Below are positions 12,001 to 17,316 of a stretch of DNA of 21,533 nt, piece after piece. The notes beneath the pieces were generated by a model. It was not told where the DNA came from and searched no databases. It saw only the letters and a program-made list of their open reading frames with translations. The position numbers were made by a program, and so were the translations under genes. The DNA lies in the IMG/VR virus record IMGVR_UViG_3300024262_000294, positions 1 through 21,533 of that record; one strand, given 5' to 3'. This stretch comes from a virus. Every line of letters begins with the position of its first letter. Position 1 is the stretch's first letter.

Positions 12001-12665
12001 TATAGTTTCTCCATCGCACTAGCCATGACTTCACCGGTAATTTTACCTTCTGAACCTAACTGTTTTAAAGATTTTGTTGTACCGACAAATTCATCATGAA
12101 GTGCCCTTGCTAAAAGAGGTAAATTTTCCATCACAGAACGTAATTCATCACCCATCAGACCACCACCAGTAGCCGCACTAGCCATACCTTGAGATAATTG
12201 GTGCATGCCTGCTTGTAGCTCTTTTAATGTCCCACCTGCTAATCGTCCACTTAATACAACACCAGAAATCCATTTTTGCATGGTATCAACTGAAAAAGCA
12301 TTCTTAGTAGCAACAGAAAAACGACCTAATACACCAGCCACATCTTCAAATGCGATACCTAAATTATTAGCCATCGCAATTGTTTTTTCCATTGATTTAG
12401 TATCACCGGTTAAAGTGACCATTTTTTTACTAAGGAGATCGAATTTTTCAGCGGTTAGAGCCAGTTCTAAACCGACTCTTGCAAAGTTATCAGCGAGGGA
12501 TAATACAGCGAGGGATGCTCCTATGGTTTGTATTCTAGTAAGTGCATCGGCTGTTCGATTAGAACTATTGGTTATTGCGGCTAGTGACTGGTTTGTTCGT
12601 CTTGCTGATTGTTCTAAATCTGAAGCATCAAGTACAAGTCTAATCGTTCTTGTATTACCAGACAT
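6018..12665 (-). CDS. Tail tape measure protein
   Basis: At 2215 residues this is by far the largest gene here. It occupies the slot after the frameshifted chaperone genes, the conserved place for a tape measure protein. The ATG at 12665 has an AAGGTGA site about 8 bases upstream. Residues about 50-230 resemble the tape-measure N-terminal domain (GLMGDELRSVMENLPLLARA, then LKQLGSEGKITGEVMASAM). Hydrophobic segments at about 283-315 and 395-425 could insert in membrane during DNA ejection. Long helical, coiled-coil-prone stretches follow, with loosely repeated units of about 80 residues around 1475-1700. Two 32-residue repeats lie near 2026-2096, and a YLHQGEMVIDPS segment is near the C-terminus. 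In the tail it would fill the tube and set its length. Confidence 0.95.
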   Translation of the reverse strand: MSGNTRTIRLVLDASDLEQSARRTNQSLAAITNSSNRTADALTRIQTIGASLAVLSLADNFARVGLELALTAEKFDLLSKKMVTLTGDTKSMEKTIAMANNLGIAFEDVAGVLGRFSVATKNAFSVDTMQKWISGVVLSGRLAGGTLKELQAGMHQLSQGMASAATGGGLMGDELRSVMENLPLLARALHDEFVGTTKSLKQLGSEGKITGEVMASAMEKLYDRTKDLPGLTDTVSASVARLGNNWSLALNEILGSSDNFITRFIQNLSDLTLWLKDNTVYVKDLANFVLNLGIAFASLKLASLILAVANFTGNLFGVGSATAFVNTQLAVMTGFFSRLTTGILLSTQGLAVWTRSQYVAGVASAQLSVALGGSTVAAWLYVKALQAASWATRALAFAMRFLLGPWGLLLTTIGLVVGSFYTYTSGVEDARRESELAAETGSLLAKQKEEERIKTEEANKVLAEELRLRQHLSRIEAPARREEAKSNISNLIVEQTKRLTEAQKQLTLEQDKSIAQGKIIYDIVLKSSGSVEKATTALNKFKKSNEETNPVLIEAKKKVNAFEEAIKALQKAFDLIKPPSNVYEVPGLKEATKTYSENMQMLSKMQLTKAEMTKGAAAQEKEYTKALLDAKNELLGITTSTEKLTQAEKDHKRLMSDLDKGMDPMIDKARKLTKLYVDYILGTSKLKVTLEQYTKGMGIYTQKSKAFKKATADNEKQIKKAAKSLEKYTDNLSDFNKESNRMKNSDVIGPDFSSAEDFMTDSIKDYIKDLNKGVISETEYAQRIIETNQAFLDRKDILSDNYIENLKEQYDSTIGAQKRFANGIAEISFLMDKQAISAILAAKSMMKLTQEYKSVGRAQEKTNFTKGLDSDLKRVVSGMFDVKNAFEDIATLEATYSAQTNKTDADKFEYQQKQLDMYGNLAGAASKMFKEGSDGAKAAMIAEQAFAIAKGITAIMNQGMGDPYTAIPRMIAMAAMVASFVGDVGDLGGSGASTGLSSNVNTSTNASNTSTVLGDASAKSESLSNSLETLEEYAKPEFELMSQMTASLISIDGKLGGVASILMRQGGFAFGEGFEEQLPELTGMAKIFTILEDVPVLGGITNFIAGGLFGKTKKEMIDYGIKFNKQLLDSAISGVDAVSFQTVEETTKSWFSSSSDVEDNFSDVSDEVANQFSLVFGEIGSVITDSLVGLGAELGIVEGLLSDVILEEMKISFVGKTGDEIQEELSNFFSAQADMIVNSVAGSFIVPFQKIGEGLFETLVRVSRDVQVSDYYVSKLGQRFEDVTIKFTDVVNKQGDVGAEIIKQTIINAEELVGGMGDGVLDIMRTLTGSAEDIYNAYRTMEDVRLQINALGSGTLTSSTLFGAGGLDNLQGSLDGIIGLLGEGKQFQIATDRATKAFEALGFTLPSTAQGFLNLLASIDTVDEEGQKLWGQVAALEGVFTDFISAQDAYKQTITDERDLKEELTASMIDEFVKLQDAKDRLLGVEDYEKALRVIDNLGGQFGRTAEDVVKYIDSVNLRRQADIDHIQSIYELTDAIVFMRDHFGKIKESIQDLVNSNLTPLEKASNTIDNLSEKYDIDLSLFDVDALQEYAKSLDETDPTLLVLIDDLKLLNDAYKDQDDAIKENLEAIEEFNTSIEKLFNSLYDNSDLETSIREIQEVYNEFGVLADHTSYTTKDLAKYIKTLDGSDEATRDALPSLQKLGSAMIRLKDIIKSLQSELDSLKADLFPTGDEARLEFLREQRELMLFNADLAGEALLTDLERYQAAIDANKTIMDLLDELKISDLKNQSPLEQMQAAGKLFNESVALGDVDKAAGYAKDYLDFSQKFYASTQQYSSIFDDVTSKLESMIVDPSSILTEDPKDIDSEFKGWSITDIDYQIKLLEDSISAQEEINKNQLNSEKLANVLVDSSLAKDVSILELAASNDIDLVKLTENLNNGDDALVKILLEIAGDNLWSTNKLAHVIGTSNEVVTDYLKNELGFTMDDINAWNEAVAQENQLGNRILSNIDGTLNNIESEASRQAVDLGYGGQYSDNQLLHFIAERNNLMLTELIGIRTDSSTSINGYGGQFTDNQMLQFIGENIFNLLQETIAIRADGALRNEGIWLMLQNSRALNTGLNVPSYLNGTDFVPENQYAYLHQGEMVIDPSTSQQLRQYGISGTPVQDNDEIIEELRQLREEVSNLRQINSFGFKETIEHQKRQADAQEDVVNMERLK
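6378..6587 (-). repeat. Two 32-codon repeats near the tape measure C-terminus
   Basis: Units at 6492-6587 and 6378-6473 encode GYGGQYSDNQLL and GYGGQFTDNQML segments, each running on to an IRTD or IRAD end. By eye about 18 of 32 residues are identical. Six codons separate them. They are diverged, so this is an old internal duplication. It may mark a structural unit near the tail tip, where the C-terminus of the tape measure meets the hub. Confidence 0.8.
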
Positions 12666-12686
12666 AATAAAATCACCTTAAATTAA

Positions 12687-13435
12687 TCATCGTTTTTTTC
12701 TTGGTTTACTGGCTGATTTTTTCTGTTTGGCTTTTTGATCATCAGCAACCAGGCGTAGATAACAACGATCCATTTCAAGAATTACATTTTTAAACAATTC
12801 TATATTATGGATCTTTTCTAATAGAGCATATTGAATAATGCTTGTAATAGGAATAGCACCAACACTCATGCTATTTAATCGTTCCGTTCCCAATACATTA
12901 AAGTCATTATAGTAAATGCTTTCATCTAAAGTCAACAAAGGCATTTCGTCAAAAGGTGATGGTCTACCTTCATCATGCAACTTTTTAAAGAAATCGTATT
13001 TATCACCATATTTAAACGACCATTTAAGGTAGCTTATTAGTTTTTTACTATTTCCTTTTTCACCTCTTCAAACTCAGATTCATCTCTTGAACAATCTTGA
13101 ATAAACTCTTTAATACTTTTATAAGCAGGATTAGTGATAATAGTTAAAGCTGATTCCTCAGAAAATGGTAAATCAGCTTTGACTCCTTCTTCACGAATAC
13201 CTTTCCAATCTTTTAAAATATTTTTACAAGTAATTTGGTCGTGGATATACATCGCTCTGGCATAATCACCTTTATCTTGCAACTTTTGAATTTGTTTAAG
13301 TTTTGATTGTAATGATCTGGTATGGGATGGATTACCGTCTTGAGCTACTTTAAATGAAATATCATCAGTAAATTGAAACCATTTTCCATCTGTAGCTAAG
13401 TCAATATCTGTTCTAGGTAAGTTTAAATTAAGCAT
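12687..13435 (-). CDS. Frameshifted tail assembly chaperone fusion (GT-like)
   Basis: This is the predicted product of -1 ribosomal frameshifting at 13040-13046. It has the 132 residues of the upstream protein plus 117 residues from the -1 frame, about 249 in all, with the junction reading EIVKN then LISYLKWSFKYGD. The -1 frame is open only from 13067 to its TGA at 12687. The first in-frame candidate start is a TTG at 12980 and no ATG occurs before MPLL, so an independent start is unlikely. The C-terminal part carries PFDEMPLLTLDESIYYNDF and ends in a lysine/arginine-rich tail (KQKKSASKPRKKR). In lambda, gpG and gpGT are 140 and 279 residues and chaperone tail assembly around the tape measure. 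Gene order here is the same: tube, G, GT, tape measure. The frameshift itself is inferred. Confidence 0.85.
13037..13435 (-). CDS. Tail assembly chaperone (G-like)
   Basis: This 132-residue zero-frame protein begins MLNLNLPRTDIDLATDGKWF. I chose the ATG at 13435 because it has an AGGA site 8 bases upstream. An in-frame ATG at 13486 has no site and lies at or before the expected transcript start from the promoter at 13492-13520. The protein is mixed alpha/beta and soluble, with a central ITCKNILKDWKGI segment and an acidic C-terminal helix ending EEVKKEIVKN. Being just before a tape measure gene, with a slippery heptamer at its last codons, makes it the counterpart of lambda gpG. That protein is a chaperone which is needed for tail assembly but absent from the virion. 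The sequence itself does not resemble lambda G closely, so the call rests on position and frameshift architecture. Confidence 0.85.
   Translation of the reverse strand: MLNLNLPRTDIDLATDGKWFQFTDDISFKVAQDGNPSHTRSLQSKLKQIQKLQDKGDYARAMYIHDQITCKNILKDWKGIREEGVKADLPFSEESALTIITNPAYKSIKEFIQDCSRDESEFEEVKKEIVKN
13040..13046 (-). promoter_or_regulatory. Slippery heptamer A AAA AAC for -1 frameshift
   Basis: In the zero frame the codons read GTA AAA AAC TAA, so the X XXY YYZ pattern sits exactly on the last two sense codons, directly before the stop. After a -1 slip the ribosome reads CTA ATA AGC into an open frame of 117 codons. The two frames overlap only between 13067 and 13037, and this heptamer lies inside that overlap. 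An AAGGAA Shine-Dalgarno-like element at 13052-13057 could help. No strong stem is evident downstream. Confidence 0.85.
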
Positions 13436-13491
13436 TGTTGATTTCCTGTGTTTTGTAAAAAATAAAAATAATCGTAAAAATAACATAAAGT

Positions 13492-13520
13492 ATTATAGAT
13501 TATTAAGTTACAAAACACAA
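13492..13520 (-). promoter_or_regulatory. Sigma70-type promoter for the chaperone/tape measure transcript
   Basis: On the minus strand TTGTGT (13515-13520) is followed after 17 bases by a perfect TATAAT (13492-13497). It sits between the terminator after the tail tube gene and the chaperone start at 13435, giving a leader of about 50 bases. This is a consensus match by eye in AT-rich DNA, so chance is possible, but placement and spacing are right. Confidence 0.6.
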
Positions 13521-13526
13521 TAAATC

Positions 13527-13577
13527 AAAAAAGGGTGACTCTCTTATACTCCACAGGAAGTAAGTATAAGAGAGTCA
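13527..13577 (-). terminator. Intrinsic terminator after the major tail tube gene
   Basis: A perfect 15-bp stem (arms 13563-13577 and 13536-13550, TGACTCTCTTATACT on the minus strand) closes a 12-base loop. Three C and six T residues follow (13527-13535). It begins about 8 bases after the TAA of the tail tube gene. The three bases between stem and T run make it slightly unusual, but the stem is long and perfect. The plus strand has no T run after the stem, so it acts in one direction. Confidence 0.85.
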
Positions 13578-13584
13578 TATTAGG

Positions 13585-14793
13585 TTATGGCAATTCACCA
13601 ATCTTAGAAATTCTAATTACTTCACCAGTAGTCGCATCAGGAATACCAGTACCACTTAAATCGAGCATAGCCTGAGCATCTTGACCCGTACTGTCAGGGT
13701 CATCACCACTTAATTGACAATAAACCATTAAATTATAACCAAATCCATCTTCATTTATTACAGGGAAAATCACCTGAACAATGGTTTGATCCAATATTTT
13801 CTGCAACAATCCAAAATTAGCATCAGAAAAATGAGCAGTCGTTGAAACAGTTACATTAGCTGTTCCCAAGTCAAATGCTGTTTTAGCACGTTTGCCAACA
13901 CATGAACGACTAGTTAAACCGTTGTCGTTACCAATTGATAAAGATTCAATACAATATAATACCGCTACACCATCTATAATGATGTAAGGAATACCAGTTA
14001 CTGCACTGAAGAATTTTTCACTTGGAGTAGCAAGTAAGGTTCTTGCACCACCTGGTTGAACAATAGGTGTACCATTCAGAATATCTTTATCTGAACCCAT
14101 CAAACTGTATTCAATGGTAGGAATAGACCCATATTCAAATGTAGCGTTAAATGAACTGAACACTTCACCAGTATACATAATGGCTTTGTTGGTCATATCC
14201 AAATATTGCTTTTCAAATGAAAAACTGCGTAAAGTTGAACCAATATTGATATAAGGTGAAACCTGTGTACTTGCACCAGCACCAGCGGTTGCATCCCAAT
14301 CAGCAACCGTGTCAGATGTGATAACACCTAAAACCGTAGCGGTAACACTCGTTACATAAAAAACAATACCGTTATAAACATCAGCAGGAGCAACTAGGCC
14401 AGAAATTTGAACCGTATCACCGACATTAACAACAGTGGTTAAATCTGTACCACCAGTAGTCGTTAAAGTATCTGCTGTACCGTCATAAGCCATATCTTGA
14501 ACAATGGCTGCTGCAAATGCAGGCCATGTGTCCATCATTGTTGCTTCGATGAAATCATCATGAATGACGGTTCTTGAAAATTCGTTTGAAATACTGGCAT
14601 TAACATCTAAACCAGTAACAGTTTGACCGGAAGGTTTACGATCAGAACGTACCGTAGTGCTACTTGATATTTCAGGGGTTGCTGTAAATGCAGCAGAGGT
14701 TTTTGAGATTGCTTGAAAGTCACCAACCGGATTAACTTCAGCAAATGTTGCTTCTTCCAGATAAGAATGCTGGATAAGATTACCACTGGACAT
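13585..14793 (-). CDS. Major tail tube protein
   Basis: This 402-residue protein starts at an ATG with an AGGAG site 9 bases upstream. The N-terminal region has the tube-protein pattern ATPEISSSTTVRSDRKPSG followed by a GxxVNASISNEFS strand and DDFIEATMMDTW. This is the layout of the Phage_tube_2-like family, in which a beta-sandwich hexamer stacks into the tail tube. Residues about 110-175 (TTTGGTDLTTVVNVGDTVQI, then TVLGVIT) look like an extra inserted beta domain that may decorate the tube surface. It has its own promoter, an RBS-sequestering leader hairpin and a terminator, as expected for the most abundant tail protein. Downstream lie the chaperone and tape measure genes, which fits the role. 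The family name comes from motif recognition, not from a search. Confidence 0.9.
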   Translation of the reverse strand: MSSGNLIQHSYLEEATFAEVNPVGDFQAISKTSAAFTATPEISSSTTVRSDRKPSGQTVTGLDVNASISNEFSRTVIHDDFIEATMMDTWPAFAAAIVQDMAYDGTADTLTTTGGTDLTTVVNVGDTVQISGLVAPADVYNGIVFYVTSVTATVLGVITSDTVADWDATAGAGASTQVSPYINIGSTLRSFSFEKQYLDMTNKAIMYTGEVFSSFNATFEYGSIPTIEYSLMGSDKDILNGTPIVQPGGARTLLATPSEKFFSAVTGIPYIIIDGVAVLYCIESLSIGNDNGLTSRSCVGKRAKTAFDLGTANVTVSTTAHFSDANFGLLQKILDQTIVQVIFPVINEDGFGYNLMVYCQLSGDDPDSTGQDAQAMLDLSGTGIPDATTGEVIRISKIGELP

Positions 14794-14797
14794 AGTT

Positions 14798-14839
14798 ATA
14801 TCTCCTAATAAATTATTAAGTGTTATGATTAGGAGATAT
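14798..14839 (-). promoter_or_regulatory. Leader hairpin sequestering the tail tube RBS
   Basis: A perfect 12-base inverted repeat (arms 14828-14839 and 14798-14809, ATATCTCCTAAT and its complement on the minus strand) encloses an 18-base loop. The 3' arm contains the AGGAG ribosome binding site of the tail tube gene, whose ATG lies 4 bases beyond the stem. In RNA the site would pair with the upstream CUCCU and be hidden. This could delay or regulate translation, or protect the 5' end of the message. Confidence 0.75.
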
Positions 14840-14896
14840 TTTTACATATAGAGTCAATAAATGGTGTATATGTTAGAGTCCTATTTTTGAACTAAA

Positions 14897-14925
14897 ATTA
14901 TAAACAAAGTATTAAATTTAATCAA
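14897..14925 (-). promoter_or_regulatory. Sigma70-type promoter for the tail tube gene
   Basis: TTGATT (14920-14925) and a perfect TATAAT (14897-14902) are separated by exactly 17 bases on the minus strand. The -35 element overlaps the stop of the 40-residue gene upstream. The expected start near 14890 gives a leader of about 95 bases that contains the RBS hairpin. It is the best promoter match I found in the window. Confidence 0.65.
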
Positions 14926-15040
14926 TAGAATCATTTATTTGTTTTTCTTTAGCTTTTACATATTGCTCAAATGCCGATAAACAACCTTTCAACAATCTTA
15001 TTAATTGTTTATAAAATGTTATTTCTAAATTGGTCATCAT
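14918..15040 (-). CDS. Small 40-residue protein of unknown function
   Basis: The reading frame begins ATGATG at 15040, overlapping the TGA of the tail terminator gene by 4 bases, and runs to a TAA at 14918. The product starts MMTNLEITFYKQLIRLLKGC and ends KEKQINDSID. It looks like a single amphipathic helix with a charged, lysine-rich C-terminal half. An in-frame TAG just upstream fixes the start. There is no strong ribosome binding site, so expression would depend on translational coupling. I do not recognise a family. The position between tail terminator and tube protein, and the tight overlap, argue that it is real rather than chance. Confidence 0.55.
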   Translation of the reverse strand: MMTNLEITFYKQLIRLLKGCLSAFEQYVKAKEKQINDSID

Positions 15041-15462
15041 TGTTTGAAATATCTATGTTCGATGGCAAAGTTTAATTCAGATTTAAAAAATTTTCCTGAA
15101 AAACGATCATCTGGTTTATTTCCAAACATAGGACCTTCCGAATCAAAAATTTCTATATTTTCAGGCAATCGTTCACCTTGTAAAAAATCTTTTAATATTT
15201 CAGACAATTGAATGGCTCGATCCACACCGGTCATGCTTGGTACAAATATACCAAAAGTAATTCCTATTTGGGTCAAAATACAGTGTGGACCTTGCGATAT
15301 TGAATTAGTACTATCTCCAATATAGGATGGATAATAAGAAATAAATTCAGTCCCTAATGAAGGGTTGTTATCTGCTCGATTTAAATAATCATAAATTGGG
15401 GTTTCCGTCCAATTCGTTAACATAAATAAATCAAATTCTCGTTTAAAATCAGAATATGCCAT
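15037..15462 (-). CDS. Probable tail terminator protein
   Basis: This 141-residue protein starts at an ATG with a GAGAG site upstream. It has the size and layout of gpU-like tail terminators: an N-terminal helix (FKREFDLFMLTNW), a TPIYDYLN strand, then ITFGIFVPSMTGVDRAIQLS followed by a helix ILKDFLQG, and a C-terminal strand ELNFAIEHRYF. Terminators cap the finished tail and join it to the head. It lies just before the tail tube gene (a 40-residue gene intervenes) and after the tail-completion gene, the usual slot. The assignment is from position plus fold-like pattern. Confidence is moderate because these proteins diverge strongly. Confidence 0.7.
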   Translation of the reverse strand: MAYSDFKREFDLFMLTNWTETPIYDYLNRADNNPSLGTEFISYYPSYIGDSTNSISQGPHCILTQIGITFGIFVPSMTGVDRAIQLSEILKDFLQGERLPENIEIFDSEGPMFGNKPDDRFSGKFFKSELNFAIEHRYFKQ

Positions 15463-15474
15463 TATTATCTCTCA

Positions 15475-16161
15475 TTAATAAAACTTAACATTACGTTTTT
15501 GAACTATTTTAATTGCAGGAAATGAATTTTTCCACCGCTCTTCATAATACGCTGGACTGTACTGCCAATTTTTTCGTCTACCAGTATGTCTTAGTCCAAA
15601 TGTATATTTAGGTTTAAACGATGCTCCTAGCATAAAATGATGACTTATAATAAATGCTCGTCCAAATCTACGACTTGCTGATCTTGCCGCTTTACGATAC
15701 ATCCATTTTGCTTTGTTATTAACTGTACCTGCTTCTTGATATTTAGCGTACCGGATCATACCTGCTGTTACTAATTGATCACCTGGTTTAACTATATCTG
15801 GTACTTGTGTATCTCTAGTTAACTTACCATTAAAATACCAAGATTGAGAAAATTCTAAATTACCTGTCTTACGTGGTGTAAATTCTCTTAATTTTTTATC
15901 AATGTAATCCATCACTTCTTGTAATGAAAAAATTTCATCATAAGTAATTCTACCAGCAAATTTAACGTGGTCAATTCTACCTGATGGTGATATTTTATTA
16001 TCGACAAAGACATTAGGATTTCTTAAATTACCTTTACCTTGCTCTTCTCTTATGGCACGTTTCGCCATTGCAATATGGTAATCAACAGAATCATCTAATT
16101 CAGCCCTAGTTAGACTAAATCTAGTAGTTCGTCTTCCATTCTCAAAAAGTTCAACAGTCAT
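15475..16161 (-). CDS. Tail completion / HK97 gp10-like neck protein
   Basis: This 228-residue basic protein starts with an ATG that overlaps the stop of the gene before it (ATGA). The centre (FTPRKTGNLEFSQSWYFNG, about residues 93-111) and a YAKYQEAGT segment near residue 140 match the gp10-like neck family. Members have a (P/T)xxTGxL stretch and a YAxYxExGT motif. The protein is longer than many members. The extra C-terminal part is rich in arginine, aromatic residues and histidine (SRRFGRAFIISHHFM, GRRKNWQYSPAYYEERW). Members sit between the head-closure protein and the tail terminator, where this one is encoded. It may be needed to attach the tail to filled heads. Confidence 0.7.
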   Translation of the reverse strand: MTVELFENGRRTTRFSLTRAELDDSVDYHIAMAKRAIREEQGKGNLRNPNVFVDNKISPSGRIDHVKFAGRITYDEIFSLQEVMDYIDKKLREFTPRKTGNLEFSQSWYFNGKLTRDTQVPDIVKPGDQLVTAGMIRYAKYQEAGTVNNKAKWMYRKAARSASRRFGRAFIISHHFMLGASFKPKYTFGLRHTGRRKNWQYSPAYYEERWKNSFPAIKIVQKRNVKFY

Positions 16162-16394
16162 AATTGATATTCTATCTCATTAACCGTTAATTCATAACGC
16201 TTAGATATTTCTTCAAAACCTGTTCTATCTTCATTAATTTCACCTTGATAGAGACAATCAACAGTGAGTATAGTATTCACTTCAATTGTAATCGTTGCCC
16301 GAATCAAATTATGAACACTCACATTTAATAATTTTAATATGTCCACACCCACTTTTTCACTTAATGCAATTTGACTAACGGGTTCTTCACGCAT
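16158..16394 (-). CDS. Small neck-region protein, function unknown
   Basis: This is a 78-residue protein starting MREEPVSQIALSEKVGVDIL. An AGG-type ribosome binding site lies inside the end of the endonuclease-like gene, and the stop overlaps the next start by 4 bases. The sequence is mostly beta-prone (RATITIEVNTILTVDCLYQG, then a C-terminal KRYELTVNEIEY strand). I recall similar small proteins in neck gene clusters but cannot name a function. Tight coupling to the gp10-like gene suggests it belongs to the structural set rather than to the mobile endonuclease next to it. Confidence 0.65.
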   Translation of the reverse strand: MREEPVSQIALSEKVGVDILKLLNVSVHNLIRATITIEVNTILTVDCLYQGEINEDRTGFEEISKRYELTVNEIEYQL

Positions 16395-16398
16395 AATT

Positions 16399-17223
16399 TT
16401 AACCTATTCGCAAAACATTCATATTAAATAATTCAGTATTACCAGAAGATAGTATATCATAACCTTTATATTTTTCATGAACAAATGCTCGTAATATTGC
16501 TTGCTCCGTTATAAAAGCATATTGACCCTCTTCAAAATCCCAAGTCTTCACCACATCAAATTTTAACCTATCATCAACTGACCATCGTTGTTCTATAGTT
16601 TTATTGGTAATACCTATCTTATGAATCTCGGTATCTTTAATTTTTAAATAATAAAGAATAGCAGGTTTATTGGGATCGAAACCTCCACCAGTTGAACACG
16701 TTGGACATCCTTTACCTTGATTAACGTCAGTAAATTTAGCAAACCACCTGTGACCATGCTCACACATAAATTCTGTTTTAGTTTGACTATTAATGTACTT
16801 ACCAACTAACCATATACCACGATGATTAATTCTTTTATTTATTTCTTCTTTTGTCAATGTTCTGTTATTAACATCACAAGTCGGGCAACCAGTACCTTTA
16901 TTAACGATGTGACTAGAATCAGTAAACCACCTGTGACCATGCTCGCACATAAATTCTGTTTTAGTTCGACTATTAATGTACTTACCAACTAACCATATAC
17001 CACGATGATTAATTCTTTTATTTATTTCTTCTTTAGTTAGTTTTGTGTCAGAACAAGTTGGACATCCACATCCACGATTGACACTGTTAGAATCAGTAAA
17101 CCACCTGTGACCATACTCACACATAAATTCTGTTTTAGTTCGACTATTAATGTACTTACCAACTAACCATATACCACGATGATTAATTCTTTTATTTATT
17201 TCTTCTTTAGTTAGTTTCTTCAT
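16399..17223 (-). CDS. GIY-YIG homing endonuclease-like protein with three zinc-binding repeats
   Basis: This 274-residue protein has three repeats of about 60 residues (roughly 4-61, 62-122 and 123-180). Each begins LTKEEINKRINHRGIWLVGK and ends in a GCPTC. Within each, C, H, C and C of MCExGHRW and CPTC look like ligands of a treble-clef or zinc-ribbon finger. A C-terminal domain follows (LYYLKI, then HKIGITNKTIEQRW, then a TELF near the end), the pattern of a T5orf172/MUG113-type GIY-YIG nuclease. I chose the ATG at 17223, with GGAAA upstream, over a TTG at 17238 that has no site. It interrupts a row of neck genes, as free-standing homing endonucleases do in phages. Cutting activity and target are inferred, and a purely DNA-binding role is possible. 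Confidence 0.8.
   Translation of the reverse strand: MKKLTKEEINKRINHRGIWLVGKYINSRTKTEFMCEYGHRWFTDSNSVNRGCGCPTCSDTKLTKEEINKRINHRGIWLVGKYINSRTKTEFMCEHGHRWFTDSSHIVNKGTGCPTCDVNNRTLTKEEINKRINHRGIWLVGKYINSQTKTEFMCEHGHRWFAKFTDVNQGKGCPTCSTGGGFDPNKPAILYYLKIKDTEIHKIGITNKTIEQRWSVDDRLKFDVVKTWDFEEGQYAFITEQAILRAFVHEKYKGYDILSSGNTELFNMNVLRIG
16741..17208 (-). repeat. Three near-identical 111-bp tandem repeats within the endonuclease gene
   Basis: Copies at 16741-16851, 16924-17034 and 17098-17208 differ at only a few positions by eye. Spacing is 183 and 174 bases, both multiples of three, so the frame is kept. The less conserved linkers between copies vary in length. Near identity at DNA level points to recent duplication or gene conversion. 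Confidence 0.9.
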
Positions 17224-17262
17224 ATCGCTAATTTCCAATCAAAAATTATCAATCGTTTAGGA

Positions 17263-17316
17263 TTGTAGCAGAGAAGTGATTGAATCTTCTTTTTCAGGAG
17301 CAACCCCTAGCTACAA
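17263..17316 (-). other. Possible three-way-junction RNA structure upstream of the endonuclease gene
   Basis: In the 108-base gap before the endonuclease gene a 7-bp outer stem (17263-17269 with 17310-17316, TTGTAGC and its complement) encloses two 5-bp hairpins. One pairs 17296-17300 with 17304-17308 and has one G-U pair and a 3-base loop. The other pairs 17272-17276 with 17286-17290 around a 9-base loop. No group I intron core is recognisable. A TATACT sequence just upstream could be a -10 element, though no well-spaced -35 is seen. The structure is suggestive only. Confidence 0.35.

Noticed and set aside
12687-12980. An independent 97-residue gene starting at 12980
   Set aside because: The start would be a TTG without a ribosome binding site, and the same frame extends upstream into the slippery overlap, so it is better read as the -1 frameshift extension.
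12990-13036. A stimulatory stem downstream of the frameshift site
   Set aside because: Only a weak five-pair AT stem (TTAAA with TTTAA) is visible; not enough to call.
13436-13486. A 17-residue N-terminal extension of the chaperone from an ATG at 13486
   Set aside because: No ribosome binding site, a hydrophobic-then-basic sequence unlike the family, and it lies at the expected transcript start.
16741-17208. CRISPR-like array suggested by three near-identical repeats
   Set aside because: The repeats are 111 bases long, in frame, and encode zinc-binding modules in a continuous reading frame.
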